Shown here: positions 7,407 to 16,578 of the stretch, one piece after another
Layout of the letters: each line of letters opens with the position of its first letter
Position numbering within the stretch: the stretch's first letter is position 1
DNA from: an uncultured Clostridium sp.
GTDB lineage: Bacteria; Bacillota; Clostridia; Clostridiales; Clostridiaceae
DNA: 18,031 bases
Direction of reading: 5' to 3'
NCBI GenBank assembly: GCA_934746015.1
Contig: CAKVEW010000049.1
Location: 1-18,031 of the forward strand
Program-made: the position numbers and the translations under genes
The notes under the pieces: model-generated
The model's input: the letters and a program-made list of their open reading frames with translations, nothing else
What the model was told of the DNA's origin: nothing
Databases searched by the model: none

Positions 7407-7820
7407 AATAAGAAGGCAATTATATCTTTAAGAAGTTTTAATGATTTAGATAGTGATGATATAATAGAAGTAGTAACTCCTGGTGAGTTTTCTGTAATTG
7501 AAGGTGGATTTAAAGCTATATATGAAGAAACAGAATTATCTGGTATGAGTGGCACAACAACAACTTTAACTATATTAAATGATAAGTTGGTTCTTGAAAG
7601 AGAAGGAAATGTTAGTGCTAAGATGGATTTTAAAAAGGGAGAAACTTCTGTATCTTTATATAACACTCCTTATGGAGTTTTGGATTTACAAATACATACT
7701 GAAGATTTAGATGTAGATGTTAATGAAAATGGCGGTAAGATAACTGCAGAGTATTCTATGGAGCTTGCAGGACAGCCACCTATTATAAATAAACTTTCTG
7801 TTAATGTTAAAACTAATTAA
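7404..7820 (+). CDS. DUF1934 / YwiB-like beta-barrel protein
   Basis: This 138-residue cytoplasmic protein has no signal peptide. It matches the DUF1934 (YwiB-like) family, small calycin-like beta-barrel proteins of Firmicutes with no established biochemical function. The typical features are the start KKAIISLRS, the phrase IEVVTPGEF at about 22-30, the alternating strands that follow, and the ending with YSMELAGQPP. In-frame translation upstream is blocked by TGA at 7395-7397, so ATG 7404 is the only normal start, and its sequence fits the family N-terminus. It has no nearby ribosome binding site; see the separate entry on the initiation region. In Bacillus subtilis the homologue neighbours argS, which is not present here. 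The gene ends with a strong terminator. Confidence 0.8.
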   Translation: MNKKAIISLRSFNDLDSDDIIEVVTPGEFSVIEGGFKAIYEETELSGMSGTTTTLTILNDKLVLEREGNVSAKMDFKKGETSVSLYNTPYGVLDLQIHTEDLDVDVNENGGKITAEYSMELAGQPPIINKLSVNVKTN

Positions 7821-7841
7821 ACTGAATTATAAATTTAAATG

Positions 7842-7882
7842 GTGTAAAAATCTATTAGAGAATAGTGTTTTACACTTTTTTT
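7842..7882 (+). terminator. Intrinsic terminator after the ywiB-like gene
   Basis: GTGTAAAA (7842-7849) pairs with TTTTACAC (7868-7875). An inner helix CTATT (7852-7856) with AATAG (7861-7865) extends the hairpin, and a run of seven T follows at 7876-7882. Confidence 0.85.
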
Positions 7883-7899
7883 ATTTTCTGGGGATTTAT

Positions 7900-7918
7900 A
7901 AAAAGATATTATCTTTTT
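7900..7918. repeat. A/T hairpin between terminator and small gene
   Basis: AAAAAGAT (7900-7907) and ATCTTTTT (7911-7918) form a perfect 8-bp stem with a 3-base loop, 17 bases past the previous terminator. It may be a back-up terminator, since the right arm ends in five T. Confidence 0.35.
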
Positions 7919-8016
7919 AATAGCTTTTTACAAATTCTTTTCTTCTATTTTAAATAGGTTTGAATAAGTTTAGATGCCAATGGAAATAATATAGAAAAAT
8001 AAAGGGGTGAAATATT

Positions 8017-8319
8017 TTGAATTGTAATGATAAACTTGATAAAGTTACTATAGTTATGAATGTATTGGCTTCATATTTAGAAATAGAAGTAAAAGAAATA
8101 AATGAAATTTTTAAAAAGAAAGAAAATAAATATATTTTTTTATTATTACTTAAAAATTATAAATGTCTTCAAAAGGATAAGGTTAAAGAAATATTAAATA
8201 TAATTAATGATAAAAGTATTAAGTATAATGTTGATAAGGCTGAAGAAAAGTTTCTTATTAATAAAGAATTTAGAGAAATGTATTTTGAAATCCAAGAGGG
8301 AATAAATAAAATTATTTAA
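8017..8319 (+). CDS. Small unrecognised helical protein upstream of pyrG
   Basis: This 100-residue, lysine-rich, probably all-helical protein has no signal peptide. It starts with TTG at 8017, supported by AAAGGGGTGA at 8001-8010 with 6 bases between; no better in-frame ATG exists nearby. I do not recognise the family with confidence. The pattern of hydrophobic residues, with VLASYLEIEVKEI near residue 16, LLLLKNY in the middle and DKSIKYNVDKAEEK near residue 68, loosely resembles the DnaA C-terminal DNA-binding domain (domain IV, TrpR-like fold). It might therefore be a small DNA-binding protein, but the key DnaA signature GRDHTTV is not conserved. It lies between two hairpins and is probably transcribed alone. 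In Bacillus the gene before pyrG is rpoE (delta), which this does not resemble. Confidence 0.7.
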   Translation: MNCNDKLDKVTIVMNVLASYLEIEVKEINEIFKKKENKYIFLLLLKNYKCLQKDKVKEILNIINDKSIKYNVDKAEEKFLINKEFREMYFEIQEGINKII

Positions 8320-8322
8320 AAA

Positions 8323-8349
8323 TAACAAAAAAACTAGATTTTTTTGTTA
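8323..8349 (+). terminator. A/T-rich terminator-like hairpin
   Basis: TAACAAAAAAA (8323-8333) and TTTTTTTGTTA (8339-8349) are perfect 11-bp arms around CTAGA, starting 4 bases after the stop codon. With one G-C pair and the U-tract inside the stem it would be a weak or bidirectional terminator. Confidence 0.45.
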
Positions 8350-8394
8350 GTATATGATATGATAACACTTATTAAATTTAGGCATTATTAACCC

Positions 8395-8415
8395 ATCATA
8401 AATAGTGAGGTAATT

Positions 8416-8420
<5 letters not shown>
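8395..8420. repeat. Inverted repeat in the pyrG leader region
   Basis: ATCATAA (8395-8401) and TTATGAT (8414-8420) are perfect 7-bp arms around a 12-base loop. The loop contains the SD-like GAGGT that precedes the 14-codon leader ORF, and the right arm includes its ATG. Confidence 0.3.
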
Positions 8421-10087
<1,667 letters not shown>

Positions 10088-10125
10088 AACTTATAACGAA
10101 AATAGATATTTAATAATATTACAGT

Positions 10126-10155
10126 AAGAAGCGTTTTTATGCGCTTCTTTTATTT
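10126..10155 (+). terminator. Intrinsic terminator after pyrG
   Basis: AAGAAGCG (10126-10133) and CGCTTCTT (10142-10149) form a perfect 8-bp stem with an 8-base loop, followed by TTATTT. It isolates pyrG from the kinase operon. Confidence 0.85.
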
Positions 10156-10208
10156 ATTATAAAAGGAAAATAATATTTATCTCTTTTTTATTTAATAATA
10201 GACTAAGT

Positions 10209-10238
10209 AAGTTAACTTTAGTAAAATGTTACTATAAT
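10209..10238 (+). promoter_or_regulatory. Promoter of the kinase/regulator operon with overlapping palindrome
   Basis: TATAAT at 10233-10238 is a perfect -10 box. TTAACT at 10212-10217 is a 4/6 -35 box, but the spacing of 15 is short. The -35 box lies within the perfect palindrome AAGTTAACTT at 10209-10218, a possible regulator site. Confidence 0.45.
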
Positions 10239-10260
10239 TATATTAACAGAGGACTTTATT

Positions 10261-12024
10261 ATGAAAATAAAAAGTATAACAACAAAACTTTGTCTACTTC
10301 TAATAATTTTTATAATTACTATTTCAATAGTAATTGGTGCATGGTCAATTAAAGATACTAATAAAGTGGTACAAGCTGAAATGGGAAAACTTAATAGTGA
10401 AATATTAGATGAAGTTGCAGATAATATCTCTGTTTTTCTATCTAATATAGAAGAGATAGGAAATAATATTGTGGAGGATAACAAATTAAATAGTGCATTA
10501 GCTATTTCTAAAGAAGATGTAATAAATAAAACAGAAGAATCTATTAGTTTAGAAAAATATGTTGAAGTTCTATTGAATGAACAAGTCTGGAAGTATGGGA
10601 AGTATATGAAGCCAGATCTTTACATAGTATCTGAAAACGATTTTAATTTTAGTACTTATTCTAAAAATAAATATACTATGGAATCTATCAAAAATGAAAC
10701 TTGGTATAATGAAATAGTAAAGGCTAATGGAAAAACAGTTTTATTAAGAACCTTTGAGGATGAGGAAGGTATTGGGCCCTTTAAATCTATTTTTAGAATG
10801 GGGAGATCTATTAATAACTTAATTACTGGAGAAACTTTAGGCGTGCTTATTATGGACATAAGTGAAAAAATGTTATTTGATAGGTACAGTAAAATAATTA
10901 AAGATGGAAGAAATATTTATATAGTTGATTTAAAAGGAAGTATAATTTCAAGTAAAGATAAAAGATTAATTGGGAAAAATTACTTTGATGATATACAAAG
11001 TGGAGATTATATAGATGAAGGGGAATGGTATTCAGTACTTAGAAGAGAAAATATTAATTACATAAAAATGGAGTCAACTTTAGATAAATATGGATGGTCA
11101 ATAATTGAAGAAATTCCATCTAATGTGATAAAACAGCCTATAAGGCAAATTACAGAAAAGTTTATCTTAACTTTTATACTTGTTATAATAGTTTCATTTA
11201 TAATAATATATAAACTTTCAGCTTGGATCACCAAACCTGTAATTAATATGAAAAATATTATGAAACAAGTAATGGATGGGAATTTAAATATAAAGGTAGA
11301 AGTGGATAGGGATGATGAAATTGGAAATTTAGAAGAATCTTTTAACAATATGATTAAGTGGTTAGAAGAATCTATAGAAGAAATAAAAGAACAGGAAAAG
11401 CAAAAACGTATAGCAGAATTAAGTTTCTTACAAGCTCAAATAAATCCACATTTTTTATATAATACTCTTAGTGGTGTTAGATTTTTGATTTCAATGAACA
11501 AAAATGATGAAGCAGAGGAAATGTTATTTAAATTTACTAAACTTTTAAGAAGTATATTACCAAAGGCAAGTGAACTTATTACTTTAAGCGAAGAAATAGA
11601 AATTGTAAAGGCTTATATAGAATTACAGAAAATTAGATATCCAAATTTGTTTAATGTATCTATATCTATAGAAGAAAATATAGAGAATATCAAAGTGCCA
11701 GCACTAATATTACAACCTGTAGTAGAAAATGCAATCTTTTATAGTATCAATGATGAAGGTAAAAAAGGTAAGATTAGTATAAAATGCTATAGTGAAGAAG
11801 ATAAAATAATTATTGAAGTTAAAGATAATGGAAAGGGAATGAGTAATAGACAGATAAACGATGTATTTAAAAATAAAGAGGCCATTAATAGAGTAGGTTT
11901 AATTAATGTACATGAAAGAATACAATTAAATTATGGAAAAATGTATGGAATAGAAATTAAAAGTGAAAAAGGAAAAGGGACAAGTATTAGGTATATTCTA
12001 CCTAAAGGGGAGGATTTTGAATGA
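10261..12024 (+). CDS. YesM/LytS-type sensor histidine kinase with extracellular Cache-like domain
   Basis: This 587-residue membrane kinase has TM1 at about 9-28, then an extracellular region of about 270 residues with a double-Cache-like pattern. TM2 lies at about 301-322, then HAMP (about 322-375), a His_kinase domain and a HATPase_c domain. The phospho-acceptor is His397 in INPHFLYNTL, typical of the YesM/LytS class. The N-box is VVENAI and the G-box DNGKGM. The usual His-Gly after the N-box is replaced by Tyr-Ser. The SD AGAGGA at 10248-10253 is 7 bases from the ATG. The gene overlaps the response regulator by 4 bases (ATGA), so they form a cognate pair. YesM-type kinases in clostridia often control sugar or nutrient ABC transporters. 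The adjacent membrane-anchored BMP protein suggests that nucleoside is sensed, possibly through contact with that protein; this is inference. Confidence 0.9.
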   Translation: MKIKSITTKLCLLLIIFIITISIVIGAWSIKDTNKVVQAEMGKLNSEILDEVADNISVFLSNIEEIGNNIVEDNKLNSALAISKEDVINKTEESISLEKYVEVLLNEQVWKYGKYMKPDLYIVSENDFNFSTYSKNKYTMESIKNETWYNEIVKANGKTVLLRTFEDEEGIGPFKSIFRMGRSINNLITGETLGVLIMDISEKMLFDRYSKIIKDGRNIYIVDLKGSIISSKDKRLIGKNYFDDIQSGDYIDEGEWYSVLRRENINYIKMESTLDKYGWSIIEEIPSNVIKQPIRQITEKFILTFILVIIVSFIIIYKLSAWITKPVINMKNIMKQVMDGNLNIKVEVDRDDEIGNLEESFNNMIKWLEESIEEIKEQEKQKRIAELSFLQAQINPHFLYNTLSGVRFLISMNKNDEAEEMLFKFTKLLRSILPKASELITLSEEIEIVKAYIELQKIRYPNLFNVSISIEENIENIKVPALILQPVVENAIFYSINDEGKKGKISIKCYSEEDKIIIEVKDNGKGMSNRQINDVFKNKEAINRVGLINVHERIQLNYGKMYGIEIKSEKGKGTSIRYILPKGEDFE

Positions 12025-12761
12025 AGATTTTAGTAGTTGAAGATGAGGCACCTATTAGAGAATGGCTAATTTATACAATAAAAAATGTTTCGGAGGATTT
12101 TGAGTTAATTGGAAGTGCTAATAATGGAAGAGAAGCTTATGATTTATCATTGAAATATAGACCCGATGTTATTATAACAGATATTAAAATGCCTGTTATG
12201 GATGGATTAGAGTTTTCAAAAAAAATTAAAGAGATAATGCCAGAGGTTTTTATAGTTATATTAACAAATTTCGCTGAATTTAATTATGCAAAAGAAGCAA
12301 TTAGTTTCGGTGCATATGAATATTTTATAAAATCTGAGATTAGACCTAAGGAAATAAAAGAGTTGTTATTTAGAATAGATGAAAAGATAAAGGGAAGAGA
12401 AATTAATACTAAAGCAACAATAATTAGCAAAAAAGAAGATAAGAAGAAATATTCAAAAACTATAGAAAAATCACTTATATATATAGAGGAAAATTACGGG
12501 AATCATATTTCTTTAATAGATGTAGCTAAAAATATATATTTATCCCATGAGTATTTTTCAAGATTATTTAAGGAAGAAGTTGGGGAGAACTTTAGCACTT
12601 ATTTAACTTTATATAGAATGAATAAAGCTAAAGAATTAATAAAGGGAACAGATATGAAAATATCTCAAATAGCTATGAAAGTTGGATATTCTAATCCAGG
12701 ATATTTTTCAAAAAATTACAAAAAGTATATGGGTACATCTCCTGAAGATGATAGAGTATAA
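12021..12761 (+). CDS. YesN-type response regulator, REC plus AraC helix-turn-helix
   Basis: This 246-residue cytoplasmic transcription regulator has an N-terminal receiver domain (about 1-120). Acidic residues Glu7 and Asp8, phosphorylated Asp54 in VIITDIKMPVMDG, and Lys104 in YFIKSE are all present. A charged linker leads to a C-terminal AraC-type DNA-binding domain (about 150-246) with two helix-turn-helix motifs. The second contains ISQIAMKVGYSNPGYFSKNYKKYMGTSP. It is shorter than many YesN proteins, which often exceed 350 residues, but is complete. The SD GGGGAGG at 12007-12013 lies within the end of the kinase gene. Likely targets are the downstream promoter at about 12875, which has a good -10 but poor -35 box, and perhaps the BMP/ABC transporter genes. 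Confidence 0.92.
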   Translation: MKILVVEDEAPIREWLIYTIKNVSEDFELIGSANNGREAYDLSLKYRPDVIITDIKMPVMDGLEFSKKIKEIMPEVFIVILTNFAEFNYAKEAISFGAYEYFIKSEIRPKEIKELLFRIDEKIKGREINTKATIISKKEDKKKYSKTIEKSLIYIEENYGNHISLIDVAKNIYLSHEYFSRLFKEEVGENFSTYLTLYRMNKAKELIKGTDMKISQIAMKVGYSNPGYFSKNYKKYMGTSPEDDRV

Positions 12762-12794
12762 AATTAAAGACAGATGTCAAAAAAATATATTAAA

Positions 12795-12880
12795 AATCAA
12801 TATTTTACTATTAAAGAAGTAAATAATTACATTTGTTATCAATTTTATTTATATAAAGCAGTAAGTTATTTATGTATAAT
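12795..12880 (+). promoter_or_regulatory. Activator-type promoter region of the anchored BMP / pdp operon
   Basis: TATAAT at 12875-12880 is a perfect -10 box, but the -35 position (12852-12857, TATAAA) is poor. Upstream are the partial palindrome GTAAATAATTAC (12819-12830) and GTTATCAA (12835-12842), which recurs before the LacI-family gene. This layout fits dependence on the response regulator. No terminator is visible after the regulator gene, so read-through is also possible. Confidence 0.45.
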
Positions 12881-12923
12881 AAAAAATAAGTAGTGCTATT
12901 TGTTTTGTTAAAAAGGAGAATAG

Positions 12924-14000
12924 ATGAAAAAGACAAGCGGTAAGATATTAATTGCTTCAGTGTTTTTAATATTATTTTCTGTAATATCAATATATTTTAT
13001 TAATAATAAAAAGTTAATAAATCAATCTCAAAAACATATAAAAATAGCTGTTGTTTTCACTGGAAGTGGATTAGGGGATAAATCTTTTAATGATTTAATT
13101 TATGATGGATTATTAAGAGCACAAGAAGAGCTAAATATAGAATTTGATTATGCGGAACCGATGCATCCAGAAAAATATAAGGAAAGTATTTTAGAATTTG
13201 CAAAAACTATGGACTACCAATTGATTATTGCAGTTGGTCCTGAACAAGAAAGTGATGTGAAAGCGGTTTCAAGGGAGTATCCAAATCAAAAATTTACCTT
13301 AATAGATTCTAAGTTAGATATGAAAAATATAAGTTCCATTTATACTAGGTGGGAAGAACAGGCCTTTTTAAATGGTGTAATAGCTGGTTTATTAAGTAAA
13401 ATGGAGTATGAGAAAACAGGGAATATAAATAAAGCTGGAGTTGTACTAGGAATGGAAGTTGCACATCTTAGAGAAGGTGCTATTGGATTTGAAGCTGGAT
13501 ATAAGTATGTATTTCCAGAAGGAGAAGTTATAACAGCAGTAGTAAATGATTTCAGAAATCCTTTAAAAGCTAAGGAAATATCACTTTTAATGTATAACAA
13601 GGGTGTTAAGTATATTCAGCATTTAGCAGGAGCATCTGGACTTGGAGTATTTGCTGCAGCAAAAGAAGCAGAAGCATATGCTTTTGGAGTGGATGAAAAT
13701 CAAAATTCTTTTGATCCAAGTGTTATAATATCAACTTCAACTAGATATATGAATGAAATAGTATTTAATGAAATTAAGTATATTAAAGATAATAGTTGGA
13801 ATGATGGAGTTCATTACTCAGGATTAAAGGAAGGCATTATAGATATTACAAGAGAGGGATCTGATGTTAAATTAGATCCAAGCATTATGAAAATTGTTAA
13901 TGATATAAAATATAAAATTGTTAAAGAGCAATTATATATACCTAAAACAAAGGAAGAACTTAATCTTTGGATTAATGAAAATAAATATAATATTAATTAA
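12924..14000 (+). CDS. Membrane-anchored BMP-family nucleoside-binding protein, probable co-sensor
   Basis: This 358-residue member of the BMP/PnrA family (Med, TmpC type) normally binds purine or other nucleosides outside the membrane. The family motif GDKSFND lies at residues 51-57, GFEAGYKYVFP near 190 and GVDENQ near 250. Residues about 8-27 form one long hydrophobic segment. The whole protein contains no cysteine, so it cannot be a lipoprotein. With no clear cleavage site, it is most likely held by a signal anchor. The SD AAGGAG at 12913-12918 fits the ATG. It follows the two-component pair and precedes pdp by 13 bases, and it is not next to a permease. I infer a ligand-binding partner of the kinase. 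Alternatively it is an ordinary binding protein for a distant transporter. Confidence 0.88.
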   Translation: MKKTSGKILIASVFLILFSVISIYFINNKKLINQSQKHIKIAVVFTGSGLGDKSFNDLIYDGLLRAQEELNIEFDYAEPMHPEKYKESILEFAKTMDYQLIIAVGPEQESDVKAVSREYPNQKFTLIDSKLDMKNISSIYTRWEEQAFLNGVIAGLLSKMEYEKTGNINKAGVVLGMEVAHLREGAIGFEAGYKYVFPEGEVITAVVNDFRNPLKAKEISLLMYNKGVKYIQHLAGASGLGVFAAAKEAEAYAFGVDENQNSFDPSVIISTSTRYMNEIVFNEIKYIKDNSWNDGVHYSGLKEGIIDITREGSDVKLDPSIMKIVNDIKYKIVKEQLYIPKTKEELNLWINENKYNIN

Positions 14001-14013
14001 TGGAGGGGTTGCT

Positions 14014-15318
14014 ATGAGAGCTTTTGATGTAATAGCTAAAAAAAGAGATGGTAAGGAATTAAGCAAAGAGGAAATAGAATTTTTTATTGATGGATATACT
14101 AAAGGGGAGATAACTGATTATCAAGCATCATCTCTACTTATGGCTATATATATAAATGGATTAAATGATGAAGAAACTGTTAACCTTACAATGGCAATGA
14201 TTAAATCAGGGGATGTTGTGGATTTAAGTGGAATTAATGGAATAAAAGTAGACAAGCATAGTACAGGTGGAGTTGGAGATAAGACATCATTAATATTAGT
14301 TCCTATGGTAGCGGCAGCTGGATTAAAGGTTGCTAAATTATCAGGAAGAGGCTTAGGTCATACTGGAGGAACTTTAGATAAATTAGAATCAATACCAAAT
14401 TTTAATATAAATGTTGATAAGAAAAATTTTATAGATTTTGTTAATAAATCTGGGCTAGTAATAGCTGGACAAACTCAAAATATAGTTCCTGCTGATAAGA
14501 AATTATATGCTTTAAGAGATGTTACAGCAACAATTGATAGTATTCCATTAATAGCAGCAAGTATTATGAGTAAAAAAATTGCTTCTGGATCAGATGCTAT
14601 ATTATTAGATGTTAAGTATGGTGATGGAGCATTTATGAAAACTAAGGAAGATGCAGAAAAGTTAGCAAATGCTATGGTTGCCATAGGAAAAGGATTAAAT
14701 AGAAACACTTCTGCTGCAATCACTTTAAATGGAGAACCCCTTGGATATGCTATTGGAAATGCTTTAGAAATTCAAGAAGTAATTGAGGTTCTAAGTAATA
14801 GAGGACCTAAGGATTTAAGAGAATTATGCTTAAGATTAGGAGCACAAATGCTTAAGTTAGGTGGAATAGAATCTGATACTACAAAGGGAATTAAAATTTT
14901 AGAAGAAGTTCTTGCAAATGGTAAGGCTTTAGATAAATTAAAAGAATTAGTTATAAATCAAGGTGGAGACGTAGGTGTAATAGAAGATAAAAATTTATTT
15001 ACTATTGCTAATATAGAATATGATGTTAAAGCTATAGAAGAAGGATATGTATATGAATTAGATGCAGAAAAGGTAGGGATTTCTTCATTATTAGCAGGAG
15101 CTGGAAGGGAAACTAAGGATGACAATATTGATTATGGTGCAGGGATAGTACTTAAGAAAAAAATGGGAGATTATGTTCATAAAGGAGATATAATTGCAAC
15201 TATTTATACTAGCGATAAAAATAAATTAAATGACTCAGAAAATATGCTTTTATCAGCATATATTATAAGAGATGAAAGACCAATAGTAGATGATATTATA
15301 TACAAAATTATAGAATAG
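14014..15318 (+). CDS. pdp: Pyrimidine-nucleoside phosphorylase
   Basis: This enzyme splits uridine, deoxyuridine or thymidine with phosphate into free base and (deoxy)ribose 1-phosphate in the cytoplasm. The 434-residue protein is of standard length for the thymidine/pyrimidine-nucleoside phosphorylase family. It opens with an alpha domain MRAFDVIAKKRDG. The phosphate-binding KHSTGGVGDKTS starts at residue 81 and the signature SGRGLGHTGGTLDKLE spans 110-125. A C-terminal lipoyl-like domain contains YVHKGDIIATI. The SD GGAGGGG at 14002-14008 fixes the ATG at 14014; longer readings into the BMP gene are rejected. Only 13 bases separate it from the BMP stop codon, so the two are co-transcribed. 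This links nucleoside sensing to breakdown. Whether it also accepts cytidine cannot be told from the sequence; the family usually does not. Confidence 0.95.
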   Translation: MRAFDVIAKKRDGKELSKEEIEFFIDGYTKGEITDYQASSLLMAIYINGLNDEETVNLTMAMIKSGDVVDLSGINGIKVDKHSTGGVGDKTSLILVPMVAAAGLKVAKLSGRGLGHTGGTLDKLESIPNFNINVDKKNFIDFVNKSGLVIAGQTQNIVPADKKLYALRDVTATIDSIPLIAASIMSKKIASGSDAILLDVKYGDGAFMKTKEDAEKLANAMVAIGKGLNRNTSAAITLNGEPLGYAIGNALEIQEVIEVLSNRGPKDLRELCLRLGAQMLKLGGIESDTTKGIKILEEVLANGKALDKLKELVINQGGDVGVIEDKNLFTIANIEYDVKAIEEGYVYELDAEKVGISSLLAGAGRETKDDNIDYGAGIVLKKKMGDYVHKGDIIATIYTSDKNKLNDSENMLLSAYIIRDERPIVDDIIYKIIE

Positions 15319-15375
15319 GTAAAGAATCAATTAATCAATATTAGTAGAATTATTTTAAGAATTTTTTAAAAATAC

Positions 15376-15413
15376 CAAATATTTGTTGAAAAAGTTATCA
15401 AAAATCATATTAT
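15376..15413 (+). promoter_or_regulatory. Promoter and candidate operators of the LacI-family gene
   Basis: TTGAAA (15386-15391), 16 bases, then TATTAT (15408-15413) make a plausible promoter, both boxes 5/6. The perfect palindrome CAAATATTTG (15376-15385) abuts the -35 box. The partial dyad TTGAAAAAGTTATCAA (15386-15401) overlaps it. Such overlap is typical of autorepression by a LacI-type protein, but the operator is not proven. Confidence 0.45.
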
Positions 15414-15475
15414 TTAAAAGTTTACTCTAGTATAATTAAATTAAATAGATATATAATAATCCTTGGAGGATAAAT

Positions 15476-15502
15476 TTGTTAATTTATATAAATACGACAT
15501 GA
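15476..15502 (+). CDS. Possible 8-residue leader ORF before the LacI-family gene
   Basis: GGAGGA at 15465-15470 is a perfect SD 5 bases before TTG at 15476. That TTG opens an 8-codon frame (MLIYINTT) ending at TGA 15500-15502. The stop overlaps the SD GAGGAGA (15501-15507) of the repressor gene, so translation could be coupled. It is too short to judge by composition. Confidence 0.25.
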   Translation: MLIYINTT

Positions 15503-15513
15503 GGAGAAATAAA

Positions 15514-16542
15514 ATGGCAGTAACTATAGATGACATAGCTAAAAAAGCTGGTGTATCTTCTGCAACTATTTCTAGAGTATTAAATAAATCTTCCTATGTT
15601 AAGGAAGAAACAAGAGAAAAAGTATTAAAGATTATAGCGGAAATGAATTATGTGCCTAGTGCAATAGCAAGAAGTTTATCGAAAAGAGAGACAAGCACTA
15701 TTGGAATAATAGTTCCTGATATAACCAACTCTTATTTTGGGGAAATAATTAAGGGAATAAGCAGAATTGCAGAAGAAGTTGATTTAAACATAATATTATT
15801 TAATACTAACAATAATGTGAAAAGTGAATTAAAAGCTTTGGAAGAAATTAAAAAGCATAGATTAAAGGGTGTTATTATGACTCCTGGTTTTGGAGATACA
15901 AAGTTTAGAGATGAATTTATAGCAGCCATTAAAAGTATAAACATTCCAATAGTTTTAGTTTCAGCTGATTTAAACTATATTAGTTTAAGTGGAGTATTTG
16001 TAGATGATGTAAAGGGTGGATATTTAGCTACAAAGGCTTTAATAGAAAATGGTCATAATAAAATAGGAATAATAACAGGTATAATGAGTTCAAGCTCAGC
16101 AGTAAATAGATTAGCAGGATATAAAAGAGCACTAAAAGAAAATAATATTCCAATTGACTATAGATATATAAAAGAAGGAAAGTTTAAATTAGAAGAAGCA
16201 TATGGATTAACAAATGAATTTTTAAAAATGGATGATTCTCCAACAGCAATAATTGCATGTAGTAATAGAATGACATTAGGTGTAATTAAGGCTTTAATTC
16301 AACAGAGGATAAAGATTCCTAATGATATTGCTTTAATAGGGTTTAACAGGGTTGAGCTTATGGATATAGTAGGAATTAATCTATCTTATATAGAAGATTC
16401 GCCTATAGAACTTGGAGAAAACTCAATAAGATTGCTTTTAGATATTTTTAAATCAAAAGAAGATAATTATGAAATAAAAAGAATAAATATTCCACCTAAG
16501 CTTATCTTAAAAGGGTCAGAAAAAAAGTTCTTAGGAAAATAG
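15514..16542 (+). CDS. LacI-family transcriptional regulator
   Basis: This 342-residue repressor-type protein has the classic N-terminal helix-turn-helix MAVTIDDIAKKAGVSSATIS, then SRVLN and a hinge region YVPSAIARSLSKRET at about 47-61. The effector domain, of periplasmic-binding-protein fold, runs from about 60 to the end. The SD GAGGAGA at 15501-15507 supports ATG 15514. The in-frame ATG at 15499 and TTG at 15463 are less likely starts. It lies between pdp and a nucleoside-binding lipoprotein with its ABC ATPase, so it probably controls this nucleoside module in response to a nucleoside, base or phosphosugar. CytR and PurR are family examples, but I see no residues that settle the ligand. 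The gap to the next gene is only 85 bases and has no terminator. Confidence 0.9.
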   Translation: MAVTIDDIAKKAGVSSATISRVLNKSSYVKEETREKVLKIIAEMNYVPSAIARSLSKRETSTIGIIVPDITNSYFGEIIKGISRIAEEVDLNIILFNTNNNVKSELKALEEIKKHRLKGVIMTPGFGDTKFRDEFIAAIKSINIPIVLVSADLNYISLSGVFVDDVKGGYLATKALIENGHNKIGIITGIMSSSSAVNRLAGYKRALKENNIPIDYRYIKEGKFKLEEAYGLTNEFLKMDDSPTAIIACSNRMTLGVIKALIQQRIKIPNDIALIGFNRVELMDIVGINLSYIEDSPIELGENSIRLLLDIFKSKEDNYEIKRINIPPKLILKGSEKKFLGK

Positions 16543-16578
16543 CTATAGAAATAAGATAAAATTTTAAATTTGTGCATT

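Noticed and set aside
12771..12789. Terminator after the response regulator gene
   Set aside because: GACAGATGTC has only 4-bp arms and is followed by A residues, not T.
13918..14013. Extended start for pdp within the BMP gene
   Set aside because: The extension has no family match, and a strong SD precedes ATG 14014.
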